A stretch of DNA of 59,101 bases, taken from JBDRDD01 sp043821115 (lineage in GTDB: Bacteria > CAYTYR01 > UBA6262 > DAOVJB01). Location: positions 1-59,101 of the forward strand of contig JBDRDD010000005.1 of assembly GCA_043821115.1 (NCBI GenBank). The letters run 5' to 3'. The translations under genes were made by a program, and so were the position numbers. The notes under the pieces are model-generated. The model ran no database searches and was not told the DNA's origin. It saw nothing but the letters and a program-made list of their open reading frames with translations. Positions 15,895-23,971 of the stretch are shown piece by piece (position 1 is the stretch's first letter; the number at the start of each line of letters is the position of its first letter).

Positions 15895-16632
15895 TTATTT
15901 TATAGGCCTTTTTAATGGAATACCCGAGCGCCTCGGGTATCTTGCCGGGGTCTGCCCGACCTTGGAAATAACGACCAGATTCCTGGTCAAGGGAACACCC
16001 AGACCCTCAAGCTTATAGGTGCGAACCTCCCTTACCCGGCCACCCAAAGTTTCTATGGCCTTGCCCGCAGCCCTTAGCTCCTGCTCCGCTTGCGGCCCCT
16101 TCTGCGCAATCAGCAATCCTCCCTTTGAAAGAAACCCAAGCGAGTATTCAACCAGCACAATGAGCGGCGCAACAGCCCTTGCAAGAACCACATCATAGGA
16201 TTCCCTGTGGGCCGCATCATGCGCAAGGGCCTCTGCCCTGGCATGAACCGTGCCTACATTCTCCAGCCCGAGCCTTTGACAGACTTCCTTAAGGAACTGC
16301 CCTTTCTTTCGCGAGGCTTCAAGCAGGGTAAGATTAACAGAAGGCTCCAATATTTTAATTGGGATACCTGGGAACCCGGCTCCGCTACCGATATCAATAA
16401 TCCTGAGCCCGGAAAGAGCCCTCCCTACAGGGAATGCTGTAGCACATGCAAGAGAATCAACAAAATGCTTTACAAGAACCTCGGATTCATCACTTATGGC
16501 GGTGAGGTTGAACTTGTTTCCCCATTCCCTGAGCAGCCCAAGGTACTCCTTAAAAAGCAGGAGTTTATCTTTTGGCATTTTCAGCCCTAACTTATCCACA
16601 CCCTCTGTTAATAATAAAAACTTGCTTTTCAT
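15895..16632 (-). CDS. rsmG: 16S rRNA (guanine-527-N7) methyltransferase
   Basis: RsmG (GidB) methylates G527 of 16S rRNA with S-adenosylmethionine. The sequence has the N-terminal WGNKFNLTAI motif, the SAM-binding loop IDIGSGAGFPGIPI and LEASRKKGQFLKEV, then VLARAVAPLIVLVEY. I chose ATG 16632 (MKSKFLLLTEGVDKLGL), 245 residues, with AAGGG just upstream. An earlier TTG at 16650 would add six residues. The C-terminus is somewhat extended and basic. mnmG, often next to rsmG and mnmE, is not present in this window. Confidence 0.9.
   Translation of the reverse strand: MKSKFLLLTEGVDKLGLKMPKDKLLLFKEYLGLLREWGNKFNLTAISDESEVLVKHFVDSLACATAFPVGRALSGLRIIDIGSGAGFPGIPIKILEPSVNLTLLEASRKKGQFLKEVCQRLGLENVGTVHARAEALAHDAAHRESYDVVLARAVAPLIVLVEYSLGFLSKGGLLIAQKGPQAEQELRAAGKAIETLGGRVREVRTYKLEGLGVPLTRNLVVISKVGQTPARYPRRSGIPLKRPIK
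16602..16610 (+). promoter_or_regulatory. Consensus DnaA box in the 5' end of rsmG
   Basis: TTATCCACA is a perfect DnaA box. It lies about 50 bp from parS site 2. Only three perfect copies were found in the window; the other two are in the origin region. Confidence 0.5.
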
Positions 16633-16660
16633 AAAGCCCTTACATATCAACCTTTTTAAG

Positions 16661-16680
16661 ATTGTTTCACGTGAAACAAT
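16661..16680. promoter_or_regulatory. parS site 2, abutting a DnaA-box-like 9-mer
   Basis: ATTGTTTCACGTGAAACAAT is a perfect 20-bp palindrome containing the parS core at 16664-16677. The 9-mer TTATTCACA (16680-16688) starts at its last base. It lies between rsmG and the patatin-like gene. Confidence 0.95.
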
Positions 16681-16688
16681 TATTCACA

Positions 16689-17594
16689 TCAGGTTTTACT
16701 AAAAAGCCGTTTGATGAATGTTTTTATCGATTTTTTACGGATCATGGCCTTAATCTCGGGTATTTTTGCCCCGCATGCATGCTCCCCTTTACCTATGATC
16801 CATGCCGCCTTCTTGAAGCCCGCCCAGTGGACATTCTTTACTCCGGGGCTTACCACGAGATCGGCGGTTTCCAGTATGCGCCGGTTTATAACCATTCCTC
16901 TTATATAATTTGAGCGAGATATGACCTCAAAGCCCGTATCCAGCTTACTCTTGAACCTTGCTCTGCTTTTTACGTCAACGGCTATTACCATGTCGGCTCC
17001 CATTTCAAACGCGGCCTTAACCGGTACTATGCTCACCACCCCGCCGTCAACCATCCATCTCCCCTCCCATGCAAGTGGGGGGAATATGCCTGCTATCGCC
17101 ATGCTGGCATAAACAGCTCTTCTTACCGGCCCGGAAGTAAAGACAATCTCCTCGGCACGGGTAAGATCGGTTGCTACCGCAGCAAAGGGAACAACGCTTT
17201 CAACAATGTCTTTGTCAGGAAGTAGTTCTGAGAGGAAGGATTCCGCCTTGTCGCCACTTATAACGGAAAGCCTTGTCCTGGCGAGATTATGCAGGTATGT
17301 CTGCTTGAGATGGGAGAGAAAACGCTGGACACGTGTCTTTCCCTCACTTTGTTGAAGAAATTCAACCCCCAGGCGCTTGAAGGATTCGCTTGAAAGCATG
17401 TGAAGCACTCTTTCTTCAAGGGATTGCACATCAGGATCAAAAGCGTAAAGTGCCCCGATTACCGCACCCATGCTGGTTCCGGTAATTATGTCCACCGGGA
17501 TACCGTTTGAGATGAGGCTTTTAAGAACCCCTATGTGAGCAAGACCTCTCGCCCCGCCTCCCCCAAGAGCAAGACCTATCTTTAGCCGTCTCAT
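16689..17594 (-). CDS. Patatin-like phospholipase (RssA/NTE-type)
   Basis: A 301-residue patatin-family hydrolase. The oxyanion loop is GGGGARGLAHIGVL (11-24), the nucleophile S41 is in GTSMG (39-43), and the catalytic Asp is D183 in VDGG. Together they form the Ser-Asp dyad of lipid acyl hydrolases. There is no signal peptide. It may act on membrane lipids from the cytoplasmic side. It lies between rsmG and small envelope-protein genes, with parS sites on both sides. Confidence 0.88.
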   Translation of the reverse strand: MRRLKIGLALGGGGARGLAHIGVLKSLISNGIPVDIITGTSMGAVIGALYAFDPDVQSLEERVLHMLSSESFKRLGVEFLQQSEGKTRVQRFLSHLKQTYLHNLARTRLSVISGDKAESFLSELLPDKDIVESVVPFAAVATDLTRAEEIVFTSGPVRRAVYASMAIAGIFPPLAWEGRWMVDGGVVSIVPVKAAFEMGADMVIAVDVKSRARFKSKLDTGFEVISRSNYIRGMVINRRILETADLVVSPGVKNVHWAGFKKAAWIIGKGEHACGAKIPEIKAMIRKKSIKTFIKRLFSKT

Positions 17595-17631
17595 ATGTAA
17601 ATTATCCTTTTAATATATAGAGTTTTCAATG

Positions 17632-17645
17632 GTTCCACGTGAAAC
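17632..17645. promoter_or_regulatory. parS site 3
   Basis: GTTCCACGTGAAAC differs by one base from the perfect palindrome of sites 1 and 2 and matches a parS form used in Bacillus. It lies just upstream of the patatin-like gene. Confidence 0.88.
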
Positions 17646-17647
17646 AG

Positions 17648-18136
17648 TCACAGGGCCTGGCTTGGGGTGAACACCCCTCGCGGTACCTTAAAAGGGTCTC
17701 TTTCCAGTATCTGACCGCTTGTACATATCCAGCCCCTTTTCCTTATCTTTCTGAATCCCAGTTTTATAAATTCCTGCCCTCTTACCGGGCCGTAGCGCTT
17801 TGAAGAGGTGTTTATAATAACGCGGATTATAACAGTTGCCGTGTTCTTTGAGATGTCCTTCTTCTTGCGGATTACGAATATGTTTATCTCGGGAGAATTT
17901 TTAAAAAATCTTTCAAAGAATTCTTTTATATTCGCATAACGGTTGCCGTATACATCCCTGTAACCATCGGACACATATCTGAGCGTCTTTTCTATATCCC
18001 TGTTTTCAATGCCTTGCTTTGTACTCTTTATGACCCCGTTTATACGAGCACTGTCACTAAGGAATAGCCACCAGGCAAGAACCATCGGAAGGATTGTCAA
18101 AAACCCTATAATAATCTTCCGTTTTTTTATTATCAT
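17648..18136 (-). CDS. Small membrane-anchored protein, NTF2-like
   Basis: A 162-residue protein with a basic N-terminus (MIIKKRKIII) and one hydrophobic segment (about 8-26, ending WWLFL). The rest has the alpha-beta pattern of NTF2-like (SnoaL/DUF4440) domains: helices with YVSDGYRDVYGNRYANIKEF, then strands such as ATVIIRVIINT and FIKLGFRKIRKRGWIC. The function is unknown. The 4-nt gap to the upstream exported-protein gene suggests co-translation. Family assignment is tentative. Confidence 0.65.
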   Translation of the reverse strand: MIIKKRKIIIGFLTILPMVLAWWLFLSDSARINGVIKSTKQGIENRDIEKTLRYVSDGYRDVYGNRYANIKEFFERFFKNSPEINIFVIRKKKDISKNTATVIIRVIINTSSKRYGPVRGQEFIKLGFRKIRKRGWICTSGQILERDPFKVPRGVFTPSQAL

Positions 18137-18140
18137 GGCA

Positions 18141-19004
18141 CTACCTTATAAGCTCCATGGTTATGTCCATATGGTGCTTTGTCGTCGATTTCTGGCCTGT
18201 CCCAAGGCTTATGGATCCAACGAAGTCCATGTTGAGAGCGGATTCGACGGTCTTGCTCGCCTTGTGCGCGTAATAAATAACGCCTGTTCCTTTTCCGGAC
18301 GTTTCCATCCAAAGACCTGTTTCTCTTTCCTCTGAACCGCCCTTTACATTCGTAACGATACTTACTTCAATTACCGCACATTCAAAACCTTTTTTCTTCT
18401 CAAAGCCCGTCAGCTTGTAGCCGAGCTTTGAATCCTCGGAAAAGGCCACACCTTCGCTAACCTGAGTGGTCTCAGATATATCCTGTGACCATGAGTCCCC
18501 CACTTTTATCTCAGTTTTCGGAAAATATGGGTTGAGCTGTGGGAAAAGCTTCTTCGGATCTATATCCTTCATTTCTGCCGGCAAATCCTCAAGCCCTTTG
18601 ACATCCATGACCTTACCGTCTCCTGAGACCTTGATGTGCATGGCCTTGCCGCCAAGCCGGTTTCCTAGCGGAATACTTGCCTTCTGCCCCAAGCTCTCCA
18701 CCTCTAGCGAGACGTCATCATAGGTAATGGTCACATCCACTGTTCCCTTGTCGTCTATATCGTTCACTCTTTCGGTGAAGGTGGCATTAGCTGTCATGGA
18801 ACCCTCAAGCGGTGCTTCCGGATCCTCCTTGTCCATTCCCTTTACCTTTGCGATAGTTTTTATAACCATCAGGTATTTGCTTGAGCTCCCTTTTTGTGGA
18901 GCATACCTGAAGGTAACGCTATCCGTCGCACTGTATACCACAGATAGTGGCATGACCAAAAGGGCAAAAACCAAAACAGTCAATAATTTAAGCGTTTTTC
19001 TCAT
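18141..19004 (-). CDS. Exported protein, DUF6263-like
   Basis: A 287-residue protein with a clear signal peptide (MRKTLKLLTVLVFALLVMPL, probable cleavage after VVYSA). The mature part is beta-rich, with alternating strands such as GTVDVTITYDDVSLEVESLG, a KVGDSWSQD motif and a C-terminal KHHMDITMELIR. This is reminiscent of DUF6263 proteins, whose function is unknown. It has no lipobox and no enzymatic motif. It lies between mnmE and the NTF2-like membrane protein in what looks like one transcription unit. Confidence 0.65.
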   Translation of the reverse strand: MRKTLKLLTVLVFALLVMPLSVVYSATDSVTFRYAPQKGSSSKYLMVIKTIAKVKGMDKEDPEAPLEGSMTANATFTERVNDIDDKGTVDVTITYDDVSLEVESLGQKASIPLGNRLGGKAMHIKVSGDGKVMDVKGLEDLPAEMKDIDPKKLFPQLNPYFPKTEIKVGDSWSQDISETTQVSEGVAFSEDSKLGYKLTGFEKKKGFECAVIEVSIVTNVKGGSEERETGLWMETSGKGTGVIYYAHKASKTVESALNMDFVGSISLGTGQKSTTKHHMDITMELIR

Positions 19005-19025
19005 TTATACCCTCCTCAGGGATAC

Positions 19026-20411
19026 TCACTTCCCAACACAAAATTTTGAGAATATCCTGTCAAGAACCTCCTGGGTGCTCACATGGCCTGTTATCTCGCC
19101 CAGTGAGTCCAGGGCCCCTCTTAATTCCATAACCAAAAATTCAGAAAAACCCTTGTTTTTCAATGTATCTTCCAATCTCTCCAGAGAGCTTTGGGCACGC
19201 CTTAAGGCCTCTGCATGGCGTACATTGGTCACCACAACAGACTCGGGGGTGATATCTGAAAAAATGTCCTTGACAGATCCCCTAAGCCTTTCCACACCCT
19301 TTCCTGTCAGCGCACTTATCGCGACAAAACAAACAGCGCTTCTCCTGCCACCAAACATATTTGCGATGTCTTTATTTTTAACAACTTTTTTCAAATCGCT
19401 TTTATTACCAACTATAATGTGTTTTTTATCCCGCAGAAGTTGAGCCACGTCGGTATCATTTTTTGTAAGGGGCCTGGAGAGATCGATGACAAACATTATA
19501 ACATCGGCATTTTTTACGGCTTCCCTGGATTTTTGCACTCCCAGCTTTTCGACCTTATTCACTGCTTTCTTTATCCCGGCCGTGTCGGTTATAATGGCAG
19601 GAAGGCCGTCTATGCTGACCCACTCTTCAATACTGTCACGCGTTGTTCCGGCCTCAGGCGTTACTATCGCTCTCTGTCGGGAGAGCAACCGGTTTAGAAG
19701 CGTGGATTTCCCGACATTCGGTTTGCCCGCGATGGCAATCCTTAACCCATCCCTCATAACAATGCCCGACGCTGCACTTTCTACAAGAGCTTTTACCCGT
19801 GACAGGATTCCCCTTGTGGCCCTAAGCAACGTGGCTGACACGGGAGAAGGAATATCCTCATCAGGATAATCAAGCGATGCCTCTATGTCTGAGAGGATAT
19901 CTATTATGTTGTTTCTAATATCAGTTATGGCCGAGGAAAGGTCTCCTCTTAGCTGGGATACGGCTAGTGCGCGTGAGTGCTGCGTGCGTGCGTTTATGAT
20001 GTCGGAAACGGCTTCGGCCTGGGCAAGGTCTACCCTGCCATTTAAGAAAGCCCTCCGGGTGAATTCTCCTGCTATCGCGTGGCGGGCGCCTTTTGAAAGA
20101 AGAAGCGACATCACCACCTCCAGCGTCGCTGTGCCCCCATGGCATGATATCTCGACGACATCCTCGCCAGTGTAGCTGTTGGGAGCTCTCATTACTACAA
20201 GTAGGACTTCATCTACAACCTCCCCCTGGGGGGAGACAATATTGCCGACATGTGCTGTATGTGAAGGAACTTTGTTTAGTGATTTTTTGCGGCGCGGCTT
20301 AAATACGGAGTTGACCGTGGCAATTGCGGCGGGTCCGCTTAGGCGGATAACCCCTATAGCACCGGTCCCCAAGGGAGTAGAGATTGCCGCGATGGTATCA
20401 TTGGTGTACAT
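19026..20411 (-). CDS. mnmE: tRNA modification GTPase MnmE
   Basis: A 461-residue GTPase that, with MnmG, installs the carboxymethylaminomethyl group on U34 of certain tRNAs. The N-terminal formyl-THF-binding domain has YTNDTIAAISTPLGTGAIGV. The inserted G domain has P-loop GKPNVGKST (229-237), the G2 loop GTTRDS, DTAG (276-279) and NKSDL. The C-terminus ends FCVGK, a variant of the conserved C-(I/L/V)-G-K with the catalytic Cys. It follows jag in the conserved yidC-jag-mnmE order. The partner gene mnmG is not nearby. Confidence 0.96.
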   Translation of the reverse strand: MYTNDTIAAISTPLGTGAIGVIRLSGPAAIATVNSVFKPRRKKSLNKVPSHTAHVGNIVSPQGEVVDEVLLVVMRAPNSYTGEDVVEISCHGGTATLEVVMSLLLSKGARHAIAGEFTRRAFLNGRVDLAQAEAVSDIINARTQHSRALAVSQLRGDLSSAITDIRNNIIDILSDIEASLDYPDEDIPSPVSATLLRATRGILSRVKALVESAASGIVMRDGLRIAIAGKPNVGKSTLLNRLLSRQRAIVTPEAGTTRDSIEEWVSIDGLPAIITDTAGIKKAVNKVEKLGVQKSREAVKNADVIMFVIDLSRPLTKNDTDVAQLLRDKKHIIVGNKSDLKKVVKNKDIANMFGGRRSAVCFVAISALTGKGVERLRGSVKDIFSDITPESVVVTNVRHAEALRRAQSSLERLEDTLKNKGFSEFLVMELRGALDSLGEITGHVSTQEVLDRIFSKFCVGK

Positions 20412-20426
20412 GCCCCTCTCCCCCTG

Positions 20427-21119
20427 CTATTGTTTCTTCCTCACGACGATTCTTCTGTCGGACCCTTCCCCCTCGCTCTGTACTTCGAGTTCGGGATCAT
20501 CACCTATCGAGAGGTGTACGATACGCCTGTCCTGTGCACTCATAGGTTCCATGAGCTGTCTCTTCCCGGTGGTCTTGACCTCCTGCGCCGCCTGTTCCGC
20601 CATGTGCTCAAGTGCAATGGCCCTTCTCTTGCGGTAGCCTTCCGTATCAATCACGACTCTTAGTCGCTGGTCGTCGTTTCGCTTGGCCCTTTCCCTGTTT
20701 ACTATAAGGCTTGTCAGGAACTGCAGACTTTCAAGCGTCTGCCCTTTTTTCCCTATCAGTATCGCTCCGTCGGGACTCTTGATATCTGCTACAATGCGCT
20801 CTTGCGAATAAGAGGTTTCAATATCCCCTTTTATGTCCATAAGCCCGAGCAGTTTTGCCAGGACTGTCTTAACCTGACCCTGCTCTTCTCCTGAGATTTC
20901 AATTGCAGGTTCCCCTGCAACCTCTCCACCGGGTTCCTCGGCCTCTTTTTTAAGCTTCACCCTGATATGAGCCGGCGACGAACCCATAAGTCCAAACAGC
21001 CCCTGCTTGCCTTCGTTAACCACTTCTATATTAACCTCTTCCTTTTTGACTCCAAGTTTCTTTAGTGCTATTGCTATCGCTTCCTCTACTGTTTTTCCTT
21101 CGATTTCCAGTTCCTTCAT
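20427..21119 (-). CDS. jag: RNA-binding protein Jag/KhpB
   Basis: A 230-residue protein in the family order: Jag_N domain (1-52, EIEGKTVEEAIAIALKKLGV and GLFGLMG), KH domain with the GxxG-like loop GKKGQT (123-128), and R3H domain (about 170-215, PMSAQDRRIVHLSI). Jag/KhpB (EloR) binds RNA and affects cell elongation and division in Gram-positives. It lies between yidC and mnmE as in many bacteria. The C-terminal end is acidic then basic. Confidence 0.93.
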   Translation of the reverse strand: MKELEIEGKTVEEAIAIALKKLGVKKEEVNIEVVNEGKQGLFGLMGSSPAHIRVKLKKEAEEPGGEVAGEPAIEISGEEQGQVKTVLAKLLGLMDIKGDIETSYSQERIVADIKSPDGAILIGKKGQTLESLQFLTSLIVNRERAKRNDDQRLRVVIDTEGYRKRRAIALEHMAEQAAQEVKTTGKRQLMEPMSAQDRRIVHLSIGDDPELEVQSEGEGSDRRIVVRKKQ

Positions 21120-21152
21120 TTTTTCACCTCTTTTGTAAAAAATCCTTCTTTT

Positions 21153-22721
21153 TCAATGTTTTTTTACTATAAAATACTGCCCTGTTATTGTCACTATGCT
21201 GTTTACTATCCAGTAAAGGACCAGTCCTGACGGGAAGTTCCAGAACAGCACCGTGAAGAGCACGGGCATGAAAACAACCATCTTTGCCTGGGACGGATCA
21301 GTTGATGACATCTTCTGCTGCAGGAACATGAGTCCTCCCATGAGCAGCGCCAGGATGTTTAGTGAATTCCCGATAAAAGGAAGCCCCTCCCCTGCTATCC
21401 TGAATGCCGCATTGACACCGCTGCCGTCGGCCCTTGATAAATCCTGTATCCAGAATATGAACGGCGCATGACGCAGCTCCACCGCGTTTCTAAGCGCCGT
21501 GAAGAGCGCCCAGAAGATCGGAAGCTGAAGCAGCATCGGCAGGCATCCGCCGAACGGGTTAACCTTGTTCTTTTTATACAAATTCATTATTTCGACATTG
21601 AGCCTGCTTGGGTCATCCTTGTATTTCTTCCTTAGCTCAGTCATCTGAGGCTGGAGCACCTGCATGGCTCTCATCGATTTGAAACTCTTTGCCGTAAGCG
21701 GGAACAGGGGTATCTGGACAATCAGGGTAAGCAGCACTATGGCTACCCCGTAATTGCCTGTAAGGTTATAAAAGAAGGCCAGGATGTTTAGCATAAGCCG
21801 CGATAATCCTGCAAAAATGCCGTAATCTGTGGCTTTTTCAAGGCCTTTGCCCTTGGCCTCCAGAACCTTTGTCTCCTTTGTCCCAGCAAATATATCAACG
21901 CTGAACTGCTGGTAGCCCCCAGGGGAAAGCTCTGTCTGCCTCTTCAGCAGAAAAACAGGGAGCTTGTCCTGTTTGTCTATTTGCACTGAAGCGCCCTCCT
22001 GTGCCGGAATAAGCGCTATCATGAAATACTGGTTATCTATTGCTACCCACTCTATTTGTTCGCTGTAGTCCCCCTTTTTGGGCTTCTTATTAAGCTTTCC
22101 GCCGCTCTGCAGGAGTCCTCTCATAGACCTCCTGCTAGAGTCAAATATCTCCTTGTCAGTGCCTACGCCAGGCCCCCAGTTAAGAGAAAGGTTGATATTA
22201 TTGATGTTTTCAGATTTATTATGTACGTCAAAGGTTATCTTGGCATCACTTTTCCCATACGAGAAACTGTATGTCTTAATAAGGGCTATCCCCTCTTTTG
22301 TAACATGCTGAAACACCACTGCCCCTGAAGGGCTTGACGGTGTTAGCTCAAGGGATTCTGTCTCGGAGCTGTATATCACATCGGGAAAAGTTGCAAGCTG
22401 CGGCCCCTTTCCAACCGCCAGATCAACAGGGTCCCCTTCCCAATCTTCCTTTAATTTCCAGCTTTTTACGGACGCGCCCCTTGTTTGGAGTGTGATCTCA
22501 CTTGCCCCTGTATCCACTATTATCTCTTTCTCCCGGGACACTTGCTGCTTCTGCGCAGGCTCCTCTGTCAGAGCTGATACCGAGGTGCTGACAGGTGCCT
22601 GAACAACCGCTGGCTCTCCAACCGGAGCCTTTGCCTGCTGCTGTGGCGGGAACAGCCTATACCATAATAAAAGCACTATTGTCGAAAGCACTACTGCTAA
22701 GATTGTTCTTTTCTCCATCAT
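21153..22721 (-). CDS. yidC: Membrane protein insertase YidC
   Basis: A 522-residue insertase of the diderm type. The first membrane helix is at about 6-23 (ILAVVLSTIVLLLWY). A large periplasmic beta-domain follows (about 50-305), then the conserved core with YNLTGNYGVAIVLLTLIVQIPLFPLTAKSFKSM, GGCLPMLLQLPIFWALFTALRNAVELR and FPSGLVLYWIVNSIVTITGQY. It inserts proteins alone or with Sec. The long periplasmic domain is evidence for an outer membrane. It sits between yidD and jag in the standard order. Confidence 0.97.
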   Translation of the reverse strand: MMEKRTILAVVLSTIVLLLWYRLFPPQQQAKAPVGEPAVVQAPVSTSVSALTEEPAQKQQVSREKEIIVDTGASEITLQTRGASVKSWKLKEDWEGDPVDLAVGKGPQLATFPDVIYSSETESLELTPSSPSGAVVFQHVTKEGIALIKTYSFSYGKSDAKITFDVHNKSENINNINLSLNWGPGVGTDKEIFDSSRRSMRGLLQSGGKLNKKPKKGDYSEQIEWVAIDNQYFMIALIPAQEGASVQIDKQDKLPVFLLKRQTELSPGGYQQFSVDIFAGTKETKVLEAKGKGLEKATDYGIFAGLSRLMLNILAFFYNLTGNYGVAIVLLTLIVQIPLFPLTAKSFKSMRAMQVLQPQMTELRKKYKDDPSRLNVEIMNLYKKNKVNPFGGCLPMLLQLPIFWALFTALRNAVELRHAPFIFWIQDLSRADGSGVNAAFRIAGEGLPFIGNSLNILALLMGGLMFLQQKMSSTDPSQAKMVVFMPVLFTVLFWNFPSGLVLYWIVNSIVTITGQYFIVKKH

Positions 22722-22776
22722 TCGCCTTTTTAATCCCCTTTCAGATGTTTTTATACAATTTAATATATTATCCTTA

Positions 22777-23007
22777 TTAATTATATGTTATTCTATTCTT
22801 TTTTTTTACAGGATCATGGCCTCCCGGATGAAAAGGGTTGCATTTTGCTATGCGTATTATTCCCAGCAGCACCCCTTTAGCAGCTCCGAACTGCTCGACC
22901 GATCCAAGCATATACTCAGAGCAGGAAGGGGAGAACCGGCAGACTCTCGACCTTGCCTGGGTAATGTACTGGTATGCTTTAATCATTTCCACAACTATTT
23001 TTTTCAA
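22777..23007 (-). CDS. yidD: Membrane protein insertion efficiency factor YidD
   Basis: A small YidD family protein of about 76 residues. I chose TTG 23007 as the start (translated MKKIVVEMIKAYQYI). It lies 13 nt after the rnpA stop with AGGGA upstream and gives the usual N-terminus and length. The longer frame back to 23109 overlaps rnpA by about 90 nt and carries unrelated sequence. The conserved core RVCRFSPSCSEYMLGSVEQFG and KCNPFHPGGHDPV is present. YidD is a membrane-associated amphipathic helper of YidC-dependent insertion. Confidence 0.9.
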   Translation of the reverse strand: MKKIVVEMIKAYQYITQARSRVCRFSPSCSEYMLGSVEQFGAAKGVLLGIIRIAKCNPFHPGGHDPVKKKNRITYN

Positions 23008-23020
23008 GATAGTTTTCCCT

Positions 23021-23383
23021 TTACCCCATAAGGCCTGAGCGTCCGAAAAGCTCCAGGACCGATTCGCGGGCATCGGCGTAAGAGATCCCGGCGCTTGCGC
23101 TCCTGGCAACTATTACAATATCAACTCCCGTCTTTAGGTCCGGGAGGGTCAGCCTGAAAATTTCGCGCAGCAAACGTTTTACCCTGTTTCTGACAGGTGC
23201 TATTCCGACTTTCTTTGAAACAGTAAACCCAATTTTGAGCGAGGGTTTACTGTTCTTTTCCCCAACGTCCAGAACATACATAATGAAATACCGGCCGCGA
23301 TATACGCGGCCATTGGCATAGACCTTCTTGAAATCGCTCGAGCGCTTCATTCGGTGAGGCGAAGAGAGGGGGTATTGTTTCAT
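23021..23383 (-). CDS. rnpA: Ribonuclease P protein component
   Basis: A 120-residue RnpA, the protein subunit that helps the RNase P RNA mature tRNA 5' ends. It shows the family N-terminus (YPLSSPHRMKRSSDFKKVYANGR), the FTVSKKVG strand and the RNR motif region PVRNRVKRLLREIFR. The ATG lies one base after the rpmH stop, so the two genes are tightly coupled. Confidence 0.95.
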   Translation of the reverse strand: MKQYPLSSPHRMKRSSDFKKVYANGRVYRGRYFIMYVLDVGEKNSKPSLKIGFTVSKKVGIAPVRNRVKRLLREIFRLTLPDLKTGVDIVIVARSASAGISYADARESVLELFGRSGLMG

Positions 23384-23384
23384 T

Positions 23385-23522
23385 TTATTTGACTGCTATG
23401 CGCTTGCGTCCTTTGTCCCGTCGGGATTTAAGCACTTTGCGACCGCCTTTGGTTGTCATTCTCTCTCTGAAACCATGTACTTTTTTCTTTTTCCGGTTAT
23501 TGGGTTGGAATGTTCTTTTCAT
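23385..23522 (-). CDS. rpmH: 50S ribosomal protein L34 (bL34)
   Basis: A 45-residue ribosomal protein that is easily missed because of its length. The translation begins MKRTFQPNNRKKKKVHGFRE and continues with the typical RMTTKGGRKVL and KSRRDKGRKR before ending IAVK. It is the first gene of the rpmH-rnpA-yidD-yidC-jag-mnmE operon, with a promoter at 23591-23620. The ATG at 23522 has an AGGAG about 6 nt upstream. Confidence 0.97.
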   Translation of the reverse strand: MKRTFQPNNRKKKKVHGFRERMTTKGGRKVLKSRRDKGRKRIAVK

Positions 23523-23590
23523 CGTAATACTCCTTTGTATGTTAGTAAAATTGTTAGTTTAATTATATATACAAAAAATGATATAACGTT

Positions 23591-23620
23591 ATTGTATGTT
23601 ATAGTGAAAGCAAATGTCAA
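23591..23620 (-). promoter_or_regulatory. Promoter of the rpmH operon
   Basis: On the minus strand TTGACA (23620-23615), an 18-nt spacer and TACAAT (23596-23591) form a strong sigma-70-type promoter reading leftward. The expected start is about 60 nt before the rpmH ATG. Confidence 0.82.
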
Positions 23621-23715
23621 GCTTTTTGTGTTCTTAAAATTTCTCTAAATAAAGCATGTGTGAATTACATAAGTGCTGGGGGGAGAGGGGAGGTTAAAAT
23701 TTATTTCGTTTTTAC

Positions 23716-23745
23716 TTGACAATTGCGGGTGTTTTGTTCTAGAAT
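23716..23745 (+). promoter_or_regulatory. Promoter of dnaA
   Basis: TTGACA (23716-23721), an 18-nt spacer and TAGAAT (23740-23745) form a sigma-70-type promoter reading rightward. The leader of about 220 nt contains all the upstream DnaA boxes, which allows DnaA to influence its own transcription. Confidence 0.78.
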
Positions 23746-23854
23746 ATAGCCATGTTTATTAAGGCAAAATGAAGCAACGTAAGGCGGGAAGGGCGCCCAG
23801 GGGCGGTTGGCGCAGGGCCGGAAAAAACAAGCCTTTCTTCGAGGATAAAAGAAG

Positions 23855-23932
23855 TTATCCACAACCAGCTTTCCTCTCTACAAAATCTATAGTTGCGACG
23901 ATATTCACAGCTGTGAATAACCCTGTGAATAA
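23855..23932 (+). other. Origin of replication, left part: DnaA boxes upstream of dnaA
   Basis: Four DnaA-box-type 9-mers lie in 78 bp. TTATCCACA (23855-23863, +) is the perfect consensus. ATATTCACA (23901-23909, +) is a weaker form. TGTGAATAA occurs at 23912-23920 and 23924-23932, the complement of TTATTCACA. The middle two form an inverted pair around AGCT. The rest of 23523-23971 holds the divergent promoters and no other gene that I can support. Confidence 0.85.
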
Positions 23933-23971
23933 TTTTTGCCCTCCTTGTACACCGTGAAAGGATTTCACACG

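Noticed and set aside
22777..23109. YidD starting at ATG 23109
   Set aside because: The extra 34 residues overlap rnpA and do not fit the family; TTG 23007 with its upstream AGGGA gives the normal YidD length.
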